From: Litsea cubeba
Lineage: Eukaryota > Streptophyta > Magnoliopsida > Laurales > Lauraceae
Length of the DNA: 64,000 nt
Direction: 5' to 3'
Assembly (NCBI GenBank): GCA_012931725.1
Contig: CM022946.1
Span: 49,715,477 to 49,779,476, forward strand
Below the pieces are notes generated by a model that did not search any database, was not told where the DNA came from, and saw only the letters and a list, made by a program, of their open reading frames with translations. This document shows, piece by piece, positions 20,690 to 30,601 of the stretch. How positions within the stretch are numbered: position 1 is the stretch's first letter; every line of letters starts with the position of its first letter. A program made the position numbers and the translations under genes.

Positions 20690-22802
20690 GGTACACATAC
20701 CATGAATAAAAGATGTGGGCTGAAAATACCCTGTTCATGGGAAGCCTAAGCCGAACCAAAAAAGCAGCAGCCTTCAGTTCGGTACACAGGTAGGAGTAAA
20801 GAGCTGGCACCAAAGCAAGCTGCTCTCCAAACGCCATCTGACAAGTCGGAAAAATACAATGCGGCCTGATGTGCGTTCCATCTCCTCCAGCAAAAATAGC
20901 CTCACCAAGCCAATAAGTGAGGTAAATAGCGAGATCTCTCCGCAGTGCAATGTCAGGACATATGGCGTTTGTACTCGCACAGAAATCTCTCAACTCTTCT
21001 TGCATAGCCAAGATCTTCTTCGAACTTGGATCTTGAGCCCTGACTTCCTGGGTCGCACTATCAGAAGACTCCCTGCTATCAAAAAAGTTGGGTAACGAAG
21101 AGCTACAACTCTTCCAACTACTGGATCTAACTTTCAAACCCTCATTCTCCTTCAAAAAATCATAGAAGGCGACGAGCTGAAACTACAAAAGCCTGAACTC
21201 CTCAGATTGCTCCTTAAGGGCGCTGTCGATCGGCATAAACTCCTCATAGAGTTTGCCAAGGATGGGAAATCCAGTAATGGCGCTTAGCTCCTTCAAAGAG
21301 AAACCAATCTCACCATTCGTCACAACGAAGGTATTGGTTTATGGAAGGAATGTCTCCAACATAGCCATGAAGGCCTCGTCGGAAAAGATCACGGTCTCCC
21401 TAAAGGCACGGATCGCATCAAAAATTCCGGCTTCCTTCAAAACGGCGCCACCAATCAGCAGGATGCGATTAGTCCACGACTTCCACTCAGAGTCAGCACT
21501 GAAACGGCCACGAAGTCGAAAAGGCTTCACCAAATTGCTGCCGTCACCGCTGAAAATGCCAAGACCCACCGGTCTCAAATCGACCGATGGATAATCAAAA
21601 CCCTGGTAACCACTAGCCGGCATCAACATGTATAAGTCAGTAGGCGACTTCTCCGGATATCCAGGAGAACCGCCAACAAAAACCCCGGTCTTGATTACAT
21701 TTGTCCTTCTCGCCCAGCTTGGAGGATCTTCCCTCTTAGAGCACGTGGGGGTAAGACTCATGATCGAGACGGTGCGATCAAACGTCGACCGGGTAGCAAC
21801 AGTCTTCTTCTCACCATCTGCCGTGAAAGAGAACTAAAAACATCTCCTCTGGTATGTCATGTCATCAGGGACGACATCACAAAAAATGAAGGTAGGCTTC
21901 GGTAAAACACTCTGATCTTCCATCACCCATGGACGACTGCTTACCATGACCTTATAAAAATCCTCTCCCTTGAGAGCGATCAGTCGCTGCCTCATCTCAT
22001 CTCTGTTAAGGGAGTCGCACTCTTCCAGATTTCTTTCAACATACTGCACCTTCTCCCAGGCCTGCTGAACGGCCGGATTAGAAGATCTAGCAGATCGACG
22101 AGGTATGCTTGTAGCAGGCTCTTTACCCTTGTTCGCTCTGGAAGAACCACCTACAATGGATGGAAAAGAAAAAGATCAAACATCAAAATGACAGGACTTC
22201 GCTAAAAAACAATCTGGCGAAATTTTGACATGATGCCGGGGCAATTTCGAAGAAAAGGAACTACTCCGAAAGAAATAGAAAGCTTGAAGATGGGCTCAAC
22301 ATTGCTGCAAGCTCCGAAACTCCAAACTTTCGAAACCCCAAAGTCTCCGCAAAATCAGGAAGGGCTCAACATCGCTGCGAGCTCCAAATTCCCAAGTTTG
22401 CAAAAACTTTCAAGTATGCTATCACTTCATGCTACAATTCAATTTACATAAAATAAACATGCATGAACATCTTGGTTTGCCAAAAAAATGCATTATCAAA
22501 AAAGGGGAGAAAGAAAAGAACAAAAAAAAAATAGAAAACTTTCTCAAAAAAAAAAAGAGAAAGAAAACAAAAAAAAGGAGTTGGCCCACAGGCCACATGT
22601 ACGGTTCTGTCCGTACGGCCCACAAAAGAAACAAAACAAAGTGCAAAAAAAGAAAAGAAAGCATAAAAAAATGTGTAAACAAAAAAAAGAGAAAACATGT
22701 GGAAAAGAAAAAAGAAAAAGAAAAAGAAAAGAAAGAAACAAAAAAAAGAACATTTTTCCTACAATGGGGTTTTCTTGAAAAAGGGAACTTACTTGAAGCC
22801 AT
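20690..22802 (-). pseudogene. Antisense PMD gene of Tat element, 5' part (start, first intron, PMD exon)
   Basis: The start ATG at 22802 gives a 10-nt coding first exon (ATGGCTTCAA) ending in a consensus donor GTAAGT. A 642-bp T-rich intron (22792-22151) ends in ATTGTAG, and exon 2 opens at 22150 in the matching phase. Exon 2 encodes a basic Ser/Arg-rich start, then a plant mobile domain: TNTFVVTNGEIGFSLKELSA, GFPILGKLYEE, LTYWLGEAIFAGG, PALYSYLC and HIFYSWYVYH. All of it is in one frame, interrupted by stops at 21836-21834, 21341-21339 and about 21178. At 20690 the frame runs into the Tekay element. Across the ACAGT duplication it resumes in frame at 9521. PMD proteins include nuclear MAIN/MAIL1 and transposon-borne relatives; the role in this element is unknown. 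Confidence 0.75.
22151..22792 (-). other. First intron of antisense PMD gene
   Basis: Donor GTAAGT, acceptor TTGTAG. The intron is very T-rich on the coding strand (A-rich as printed, especially 22500-22770), as plant introns are. It separates a three-codon-plus-one-base exon from the PMD exon. No gene inside. Confidence 0.65.
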
Positions 22803-22924
22803 TGATGGAGAAGAAGAAGAAAAGTCTTGAAGATCTTGAAGAAGAAGAACTCTTGGTCTTGAAGCCCTCTTGGTATTGTTGTAAAAGAAAGTAATAAGAG
22901 CAAGAGATCCAACCTCCTCCTTGC

Positions 22925-22931
22925 TTTTATA
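22925..22931 (-). promoter_or_regulatory. TATA box of antisense PMD gene
   Basis: TATAAAA on the minus strand (CTATAAAAGCAAGG), 123 nt upstream of the ATG at 22802. The 5' leader between them is CT-rich (TTCTTCTTCTTCTTC-type runs), typical of plant leaders. This gives the antisense gene a promoter of its own, independent of the LTRs. Confidence 0.6.
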
Positions 22932-22984
22932 GAAGAGAGCAAACCAAAGAAGGAAAGAAGAAAGAGGTAAGAGTTACTAATTAG

Positions 22985-23225
22985 TAATCTTACCAAAAGA
23001 AAGAAATTAGAAAGATTCTTTCGCAAAAGAAAGATATCTTGAGGGATTCTCTCCAAAAAAGAAATCAATGAGAGATTTTCTCTCAAAAGATAGGATCAAT
23101 GAAAGATTCTTTCCCAAATGATGATATCTTGAGATATTCTCTCCCAAAATAAAGGGAACATGAGAGATTCTCTCCAAGTAAAGATATTCTCTATCCAAAG
23201 GAGATATTTTTGGATATTCTTTATA
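22985..23225. repeat. Degenerate repeats of about 30 bp upstream of the antisense promoter
   Basis: Repeated variants of GAGAGATTCTCTCCAAAA and AAAGATATCTTGAG, with imperfect dyads (GAGAGATTCTCTC). Six or seven units. No ORF of interest. Confidence 0.65.
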
Positions 23226-23514
23226 AAAATGACACCATATGAGATCTAAGCCATTTCAAAAGCTTAAGGTCCCATGGGTTAGCCCATATGAGCCAGGTTT
23301 GACCACCTAGGCACTAAAAAAAACAAATTTAGTCAAAGAGAAATCCCTCTTACCAAGAGCATACAAAAATGGTTCCATGCCTCTTTTGAGTTGATTTGAC
23401 CATACAAAAAGAGAATTCCAAGCCCCATGAGCTTCCAAAAATCAAACCATCCAGCCTCATCTACCAAATTGAGCCAAAATCTTGAAATTGACATTCCACA
23501 AAAATCCAAACCAA

Positions 23515-23740
23515 ATCCTGGTCCCCTAACTTGCCACATACAGCTTGTTAGGTCACAAAACCAAAACCAAAAATCAAAACTTGATCCCCTAACTTGCCAC
23601 ATACAGCCTGTTAGGTCACAAGATCAAAACCAAAACTGATCCCCCAACATTCCACATACAGCTTGTTGGGTCACACGGTCAAAACCAAACCCGACCCCCT
23701 AACTTGCCACATACAGCCTGTTAGGTCACAAGGTCAAAAC
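23515..23740. repeat. Tandem hairpin repeat, four units, before 3' Tat LTR
   Basis: The same family as at 39-176. Stems are CCTAAC/GTTAGG in units 1, 2 and 4 and CCCAAC/GTTGGG in unit 3, around a CCACATACAGC loop. The remaining sequence to 23966 is Tat 3' UTR ending in GAGGGGG (about 23956-23962). Confidence 0.8.
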
Positions 23741-23966
23741 CCAAATCCACATCCCTGATGTCATCTTCAAAACTTTGCCTCGAGATGGTACGTGATCCCT
23801 TTCACTACCATAAAATTCCCCTGGAAGCTCAAAAGGCTACAAATACCAAAAAGAAAGACTGCTCAAAGACTCTTGGTCAAGTCACAATCTCTCCTTCACA
23901 AAATCTCTTCGAGGCACATCGACTACAAAAGTTAAGCAACTCGTCGCTGCACCTTGAGGGGGCATT

Positions 23967-26501
23967 TGTTGACACCAAAAATGTCACTTTGCCTCTTAAA
24001 GATCCAAAAAACTGCATGAAGTCGCAACCTGCCATAAATAGGCAATGCTACTTCCAAAAAATCAAATCTTATCAGAATCAAACAAAAACTGCAAGATCCT
24101 TCAAGAGAGCCAAAAAAGGAGTACACAAGAAGTTTCAGGCCATTTCAAAATCATTTGGCCTAACTTTGCATCTCCGATAGCTGAAAAGGAGCTCCCGGCG
24201 GTGAAAGCATGGGAGACACCAAATCTTCGATCAGAGCCGATGGATGGTCTCAAAATACATCCAAAAGGCTCCACGTCAAGTTTCCAGTCAAAATGACAAC
24301 GTTTGACCCTACATCAACCCTCGAACAGCTAAATCAAGCCTCTCGGCGGTGAGAACCTCCAAGGCAATCACTCATCAGATAGAGCACATGGACGGCTTCA
24401 AAATGCTTACAAAGGGCTACACATCAAGTTTCAGGTCATTTCGACAAAATTTGACCATACTTTGACGCTCGGAAGCCAAATCAAGCCTCTCGGCAGTGAA
24501 CTTCCCCGGGACCATGGTTTCCAAGACAAAGCCTATGGATCATCTTAAAATGACTCCAATAGGTTCCCTGTCAAATTTCAAGTCAATCGGACATCGGTTG
24601 ACCGCACATCGAGCCGCGACATCTTCATCGCGACAAAAGCAAGTCTACTGGTGATAGGATCCCAAACGGCTTCAAAACTAAAAAAAAAACCTATGGTTGG
24701 TCTTATTTATTGCTCAACAGGCTTCACCCCAAATTTCAGGTCATTCCGACATCGTTTGACCCAGTTTCAGCTTCTGACGGAAAATCGGCAGCTCTGCGCG
24801 ACAAAGTCTTCGGCTTTCTCAGAAAATTGGAAACTTTGCAAAAAAAAATGCAAGGATCCTCATCAGGTCTTCTACAGGGAAATCAGGCCAATAAATGATC
24901 AAAAATGTCAAGGAAAAATACAGAAGAAAAAAGAATCGAAAAACAGCAAAAACGGACGCAAAATGGGACAAAAGGGGGGAAAACCCCTGCGACCCTGGAG
25001 CCCGGGATCGCCGGGTGCGCCCCGGAAACTCTTTTTTTTGCCATTTTTTCATGATTCGAAGCGTCCGACCTCTGGTATTTTCCAAAATTCATACTTTTGA
25101 GACACCAAATCCTTTGACATCCGTCAAAATCACGGGTCAATCATCAAGAGTATCGAAATCAACATTGATCGCCAACCGGTCAACCAAAAAAAGTGTGCTT
25201 TCTACCCGACCGATCGAGAAATCGACAGGACAGATGGCACCGACCCGTTGTTGGCAACCAATACCTGAAGTTACATGGTCATCCGATGTTAATCTACATG
25301 AAGATCCATCGATGATCATCACCAGAAGAATCCCAAAAGACGCGGCACGACCTGTGACTCTTCAACTGCTCGGCGACCACTTAATGCGATTAATTGACTA
25401 ACGTTATTACAGTCATTAATCCGTTTCCTTGGACGGCCCAATCAAAAGCAAGCATCCGGGAGTTACAAGTCAAGAGATTCATGACATTTAAACCATGAAA
25501 CTCCTCCCATCATGGCGATTAAAGGCGATTAAACGCCCTCAATCTCCTCCGGCCAATCAGAAGCCAAGAAAAAAGAGTTACAAAATAAATTAAATCCTGT
25601 AACTCCTCTCATTATGCGGCTTAATGACAATAAAATCCCATAAACTCTCCTAAATGGCTACCAAGAGCCTATAAATAGGAGAGCACTCTAAAAGAATCCA
25701 GATCGGGAAAAATAAGACAGATCCCAGATCAGAAAAAAGCACAAAAGTTTAGAGAAAGAAAGAGAGAAAACTCTGCGGAAGTTCTACACCGACCACCGCT
25801 ACAAGGTGACAAAAGTCCCTTGGGGGGTACCCCCCCAAGGTCCTTGCCTTCTCTTTCTGCCTCCAAATGGCTTAGACGTGGCTTTTTAGCCCGTCTACTT
25901 GGTTTTTTATTGGATATAGGACCTTCTTTTGGTCTTTGTCCTCTAAAAACCTGAGGTTATAGCCAAGCCAAGCGAATCAATAGCATCCTCTGTTCTCATC
26001 TGCATGGATGATGGCGAAGTCCACATATGGCTTGCGACCGTCAATCTGATTGGGTCCCCCACAATCTCCTGAGAAGTTAGATCCTCCTTTTCTTGCTTTT
26101 CATTGTAGTTTGTATTTTTTCAAAAGAGACAAAAATCACAACTCTTGTCTTTTATTATTGATAAGGATTGTAAATCGGCTATAAACGCCAAAATCGGCTA
26201 TAAATGCCAAAATCGGTTATAAATGCCAAAAAATCGCCTTTCACAGCAGATCAAGAAAATGTTTCTTTTCTTAAATATATGTGCAGTGGAAAACTTGAAA
26301 GAAGTTGATTTCCTTTTTACTTGCGAAGGTTGATCTCCGGATCACCACTTGCAATTCCAAGTAAAATAGAAAATCTAGTACACCCACACAAAAGAAATGT
26401 TGATGCACGCCTCTTCCCCCCGGTTACGAAAGGGTTGGACCCAAACGGACTCCCACATCCGCCGACCTCGATAGAACCGAGCAGAATGCGCTTGTCCATC
26501 A
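23967..26501 (+). repeat. Tat 3' LTR (about 2.54 kb)
   Basis: Starts TGTTGACACC after a polypurine tract and ends TTGTCCATCA. TATA box at 25670-25677. It has the full set of four quasi-repeat units of about 140 bp (about 24220-24790), and CGGCTATAAATGCC motifs at about 26172-26230. The sequence after 26501 is unrelated, so this is the right end of the element. Confidence 0.88.
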
Positions 26502-26586
26502 CTAGCGTGTAGTATATATCAAGTTCATCCGGTCTAACGAAAACAACAACAACAAGTGTACAATATATGATAAGACTACATTAAAA
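26502..26586. other. Short flank between Tat LTR and PMD pseudogene
   Basis: Unique AT-rich sequence; nothing recognised. Confidence 0.5.
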
Positions 26587-29106
26587 TCACAGTGTTTTTA
26601 ATAAGGCCAATGATACGCCCGAATATAGTATGTCTACAATATATAGAAGGACAAATAGGTAGATACGGTACTTTTTAGCATAAAAACCGAGGAATCCCTC
26701 TAATAGAGTCAATTGTTCATCGGTGAGCACATACTCCGACCGTTCTAAAGAGTGGTCGTAGTCCTTAAAGTAACGAGGAATCTTCCTCTCACGATGCAAT
26801 TGTTTTATCCTCCATACCAAAGTGTTGATATCTGACCTCAGGGTGTGTACAACAATCGACATTTCAGGAGGTGCATTAACGGGTGTAGTGAATATATCAT
26901 CCACAACCGGAACTGATGGAGAGACGAATCCGGTGGCCAAAGAAGGTGACGATGGTTCGATATCAACGGGTACCACCTCATCTGAATAGTCCAGCTTCTT
27001 TGCCGCGGGTGATATCCCGATCCTTGGCCTGGCTTTTGGAACAGCTCTCTTCCGTGTCACAGAAGATGAACCCTAAATCGAAAGGTGATAGCCATATTAA
27101 ATATAGAAATATTCATGAAAGTATGACCAGAAAAAAAACCCAAAATCGCAATTGTATGGAATTTATTACCTTGTTTTCATCATCCTCTTGGGATGTGGAA
27201 CATGACTCTCCTCCAAAATTATCAAACGCGGAACTGAATGCATCTCTAAATTTTTTAATTTTACTCCGCAAGCGTGCTGTGAAATCTTCCATCTTGACCT
27301 TCTTCTGGACCGTCCGATCTGAAGACCGTTCCAAGTGGTCCAACCAAGCATGTACCTGAGTGAAGATTGCATTGAATCAAGGATGAGTTGTAGGTTTTTA
27401 AAAAAAGGCCCATCAACATGGTAAAACTGATACGACACTCACATGCTTCTCGATTATGGATGTCTCTTCATCAACTCCGCTATAAATAGGTTTTTTGTGT
27501 TCCTTAATTCCCACATCTAATGTTGGTGTGGCATTGAGGGTCTCATCGGGTGTTTGTAAACCTCGACCGCCCTTTCCACATACAATCTCTCCGATGGTTT
27601 CTGATAAATACCAATCATGATAGGAACTACTGTGAGACTTTGAGGAATCCTTCTGTCCTCGCAGGACATTTTTACCCCTCTCCTCCCACAACCTTATAAT
27701 CTCATCTCCATACTTTTGGTAATGTTTTTCAAACCTCTCCAGACGCTCAACCCTCTTAAAAGGTAAATAAAAAGGTGGGAGGACAGCTTGTTTAATACCG
27801 AACTGTTTTGTTACACGTTGGGTATTGTGCCTCTCAACAATCCAATAATGTAATAGGACGGTCGATGAAGTGAACAATCCCTTGTCTTCCTTTGGTATAC
27901 TTTGGAATAGCTTCTTGAGCATCTTAGCATATGACTGCCACGTAAACTGCAAAATTAGACAAACTTAATCAACAATATATTCAAATGTATCAATATCACA
28001 AATCAAAGTATTGAATTCTTCTCAATATTAATACCCCATCCTCTTTAAGACCGTTGATATGCTTTCGAATCTCTTTCATGTTTGTCACCTGCATCCTATC
28101 TCTCAGTCTTAATTCCCATGTCTTGAACAATGGGTATTGTAAGTCTTTTTTCCAACTTGGAGATGGGGTAGGACATCTCTCAATTGACCTTCTTGAGTTG
28201 TCCCAAATATGCAAGCCACAATCAATCAAAAAAAAAGTTAATTACAAAGTAAAATCAGCTAAAAAGAATTCAAATAATTAAGCAAAATCACTACGTTTGC
28301 AACACCTGTAGCAACTCTAAAGGGCCTGTTAGAGTCTTCAAAAGGGTTAGCCTACAAGTATCCCTTTTATCTTCATGTTTGTCTTCACCTTCATCCTCTT
28401 CCTTACCATCATCTTCACCTTTTATTAACCTTGTTGCCCTTCCAAGCATTCTGTATAGGCTTGCAAAATAAGCCGGACCCCATGCATAGGGCTTGAATTC
28501 CCTAAACAACTCCAGCTGCCAAGCTGGCCCCCTAGCACCAACAGAATTGGCAAATATTTGTCCAGACACCAAGAAGAACAAGTATGCCCTTGTCTTTTAT
28601 AGCTCTTTTATCTTCTTAGAAGGCTTGAAGTTGTCTTCTAGCCACTTAAATTTAATTATAATCCCAATGGTATCTTTTCTAGTACGTGGGACAAGGCCAA
28701 GTAACTCCTTGCACACTTCTGGGACAAAAGAATTGGGGAAAGTCCCGTCCGTTACAGGTTCACCGTCAATCGGGAGCCCATATATATGTGCAACGTCCTC
28801 CAAAGTTACCGTGGCTTCACCTGTAGGCAAATGGAATGTGTTTGTCTCTGGCCTCCATCTTTCAACCAAGCCACTAATAAGGGCATGGTCTATTCTCATG
28901 TAGTCAATTTCAGAAATATTAGATAGACCAACATCCCTAATAATATCCTTTTGTCTCTTTGTTAGAACCCATATGTCTTTATCTGGGTTCGTATTTGTGC
29001 ATCTATACGTCCCGGGCTCTACCCCATTTAATATCGCTTTTGACACATTTGAGTCTTACTCATATAGCAACTTATCATCTGGTCCCATCTTCTTTGCTTT
29101 GTCCAT
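26587..29106 (-). pseudogene. MAIN-like plant mobile domain gene, five exons, with nonsense codons
   Basis: Exons by splice signals and phase: E1 29106-28306; E2 about 28219-28035; E3 27946-27443; E4 27355-27170; E5 27072-26587. Introns after E2 (donor GTATTA, acceptor TTTTGCAG), after E3 (GTGAGT, CACTCAG) and after E4 (GTAATA, GATTTAG) all keep the frame. E1 carries the PMD core (DHALISGLVERWRPETNTFH, VTLEDVAHIYGLPIDG, then SGQIFANSVG, YAWGPAYFASLYR). E3 has its C-terminal part (FTWQSYAKML, ERHNTQRVTKQFGIKQ). E5 is a Ser/Pro-rich, basic tail with a hydrophobic end. E1 has TAA at 29058-29056 and at 28599-28597, and the E1/E2 acceptor is unclear. MAIN-like PMD proteins are nuclear and act in genome maintenance and silencing; this copy looks dead. 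It could instead be transposon-borne. Confidence 0.72.
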
Positions 29107-30601
29107 CTGTTCACTGTTGGCAAATATAGACACATCCACATGCAAAGTGTAGATAGTGATTAGTACATCATGAATAAGATTCTATATTAAAAATCTCGAA
29201 ATGTTGCAATGCACAAAGAGTGAGTGGAACTATTAAGGACATGGAACAAAGGAGAAATGTTAATATAAAGGTTCTTATAACAAGAAGACGAGTTAATATA
29301 AATGAAACACATTCACCAAAATATATATATGAATGAAACATGTTTAGGCTGATATCACGAGTTTGGTTTCAATTACCTATCTTCTTGCTAGGACTTGATT
29401 TTCACAGTTGGAGCTAGGTTCTTGCTGTAGTAAGGCTGATATGTCTTTTTTTACTTCATGGTTCCTATGGAGTTATTTTAATGCTTATCTATGTGGATGA
29501 CATTGGGTTCCAATTTCTTGTTTATATCTTATGCTATTTCTCAGCTTCATGTAACCTGGCCTAGTACCAATGTCTATTTTTGTCTTAAAAATATCAGCCT
29601 TCTCAAATATAATACCAAACAATGTAGCAATCAGGGTTTCCTAACTTGTGTAATATTGTGCATCGGGCATTTGCCTATATCTATTTGTAAAGAGATTTGC
29701 TTATATCTATTTGTAAAGAGATATCTCTATTTGTGGTCTCTGGAAGTTTAAAGTGTAATTTTCTCCATCCAAAGTAACATATTTTTGCCATTGTTTCTTC
29801 AATGTTTCATAGACAAGTTTTGCCATAAGAATAGAACAAATAAAAATTGATGGAGGGTCATATATGCTTATCTACTTCCATAAGAAGCATTGTCTCCATC
29901 CTCAATCAAACTCATTTCTCTCCATTGCAGATGCTTCTCGTTAGTCCTTACTATCAACCATTTTTTTCCTGACTTGATGTTGAAAGTTTCCTCCATGTCT
30001 GACCTTAACATAGACTATTATTATTATTATGTTTTAATTCACAAGGGACTCAAACTCAAGCACGCAAGCATGCTGCACATGTCTACTCATATTTTAAATA
30101 CTATCCGTACTACTATATTATCCAACGAGTTAAGATATCAAATACCCATGAGGAATAACAACTTACAATAGATGAAGCTCTCTTTTGAGCAAGCGCAAGA
30201 AGAAACCTATAACAAAGTGTTCTATATATTTTTGAAAAAAAAGATTTAAAAGATTTACATTGTGGAGTCCTCACTAAGGTAATGTATTGGACTTGACATA
30301 TAATTGGCAACCTAAGGAAGTGTAGATTTGGCTGTGGTACTAACAAGCTTGTTTTCCAAAATCAATTTCATTCTTAATGCATATCTATGTAGAGAACGTG
30401 GAAGATTAGATGAGCAAAACATTTCAGCTTTCAGTTGTACAAAAATAAAGAGAAACAACAACAAATGTACAAACAAATTGCACACAAAAAATGAAAGAAT
30501 GTAGAGAGACAAAAATCAAATATCAAAACATCAAAGACAAAAAAGATGTCAGACAAGAATTGAACACAGAAGAAGAAAATGCACGTTTGGGTAGTGCATA
30601 C
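29107..30601. other. Intergenic AT-rich DNA
   Basis: No gene recognised on either strand. It includes a repeated TATATCTATTTGTAAAGAGAT (about 29680-29725, core quoted in part) and AT-rich spacer. It ends at the Tat LTR start at 30602. Confidence 0.5.

Larger units (their letters stand above)
417..26501 (+). mobile_element. Composite, internally deleted Tat element interrupted by a Tekay element
   Basis: LTR (417-2845), partial pol (2851-5650), repeat block, antisense gene (7086-22802, split by the Tekay insertion) and LTR (23967-26501). The order pol then antisense gene then LTR matches the second Tat copy as far as that survives. No matching TSD can be found, because the left LTR is preceded by another Tat 3' end. 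I infer recombination between tandem Tat copies followed by loss of gag, protease and half of RT. Confidence 0.75.

Noticed and set aside
22422..23086. Phe/Leu-rich membrane-like ORFs on the minus strand (126-180 codons)
   Set aside because: They are translations of the T-rich intron and leader of the antisense gene; low complexity, not proteins.
29491..29751. 86-codon plus-strand ORF and other small ORFs in 29110-30600
   Set aside because: No motif, AT-rich, no support from context.
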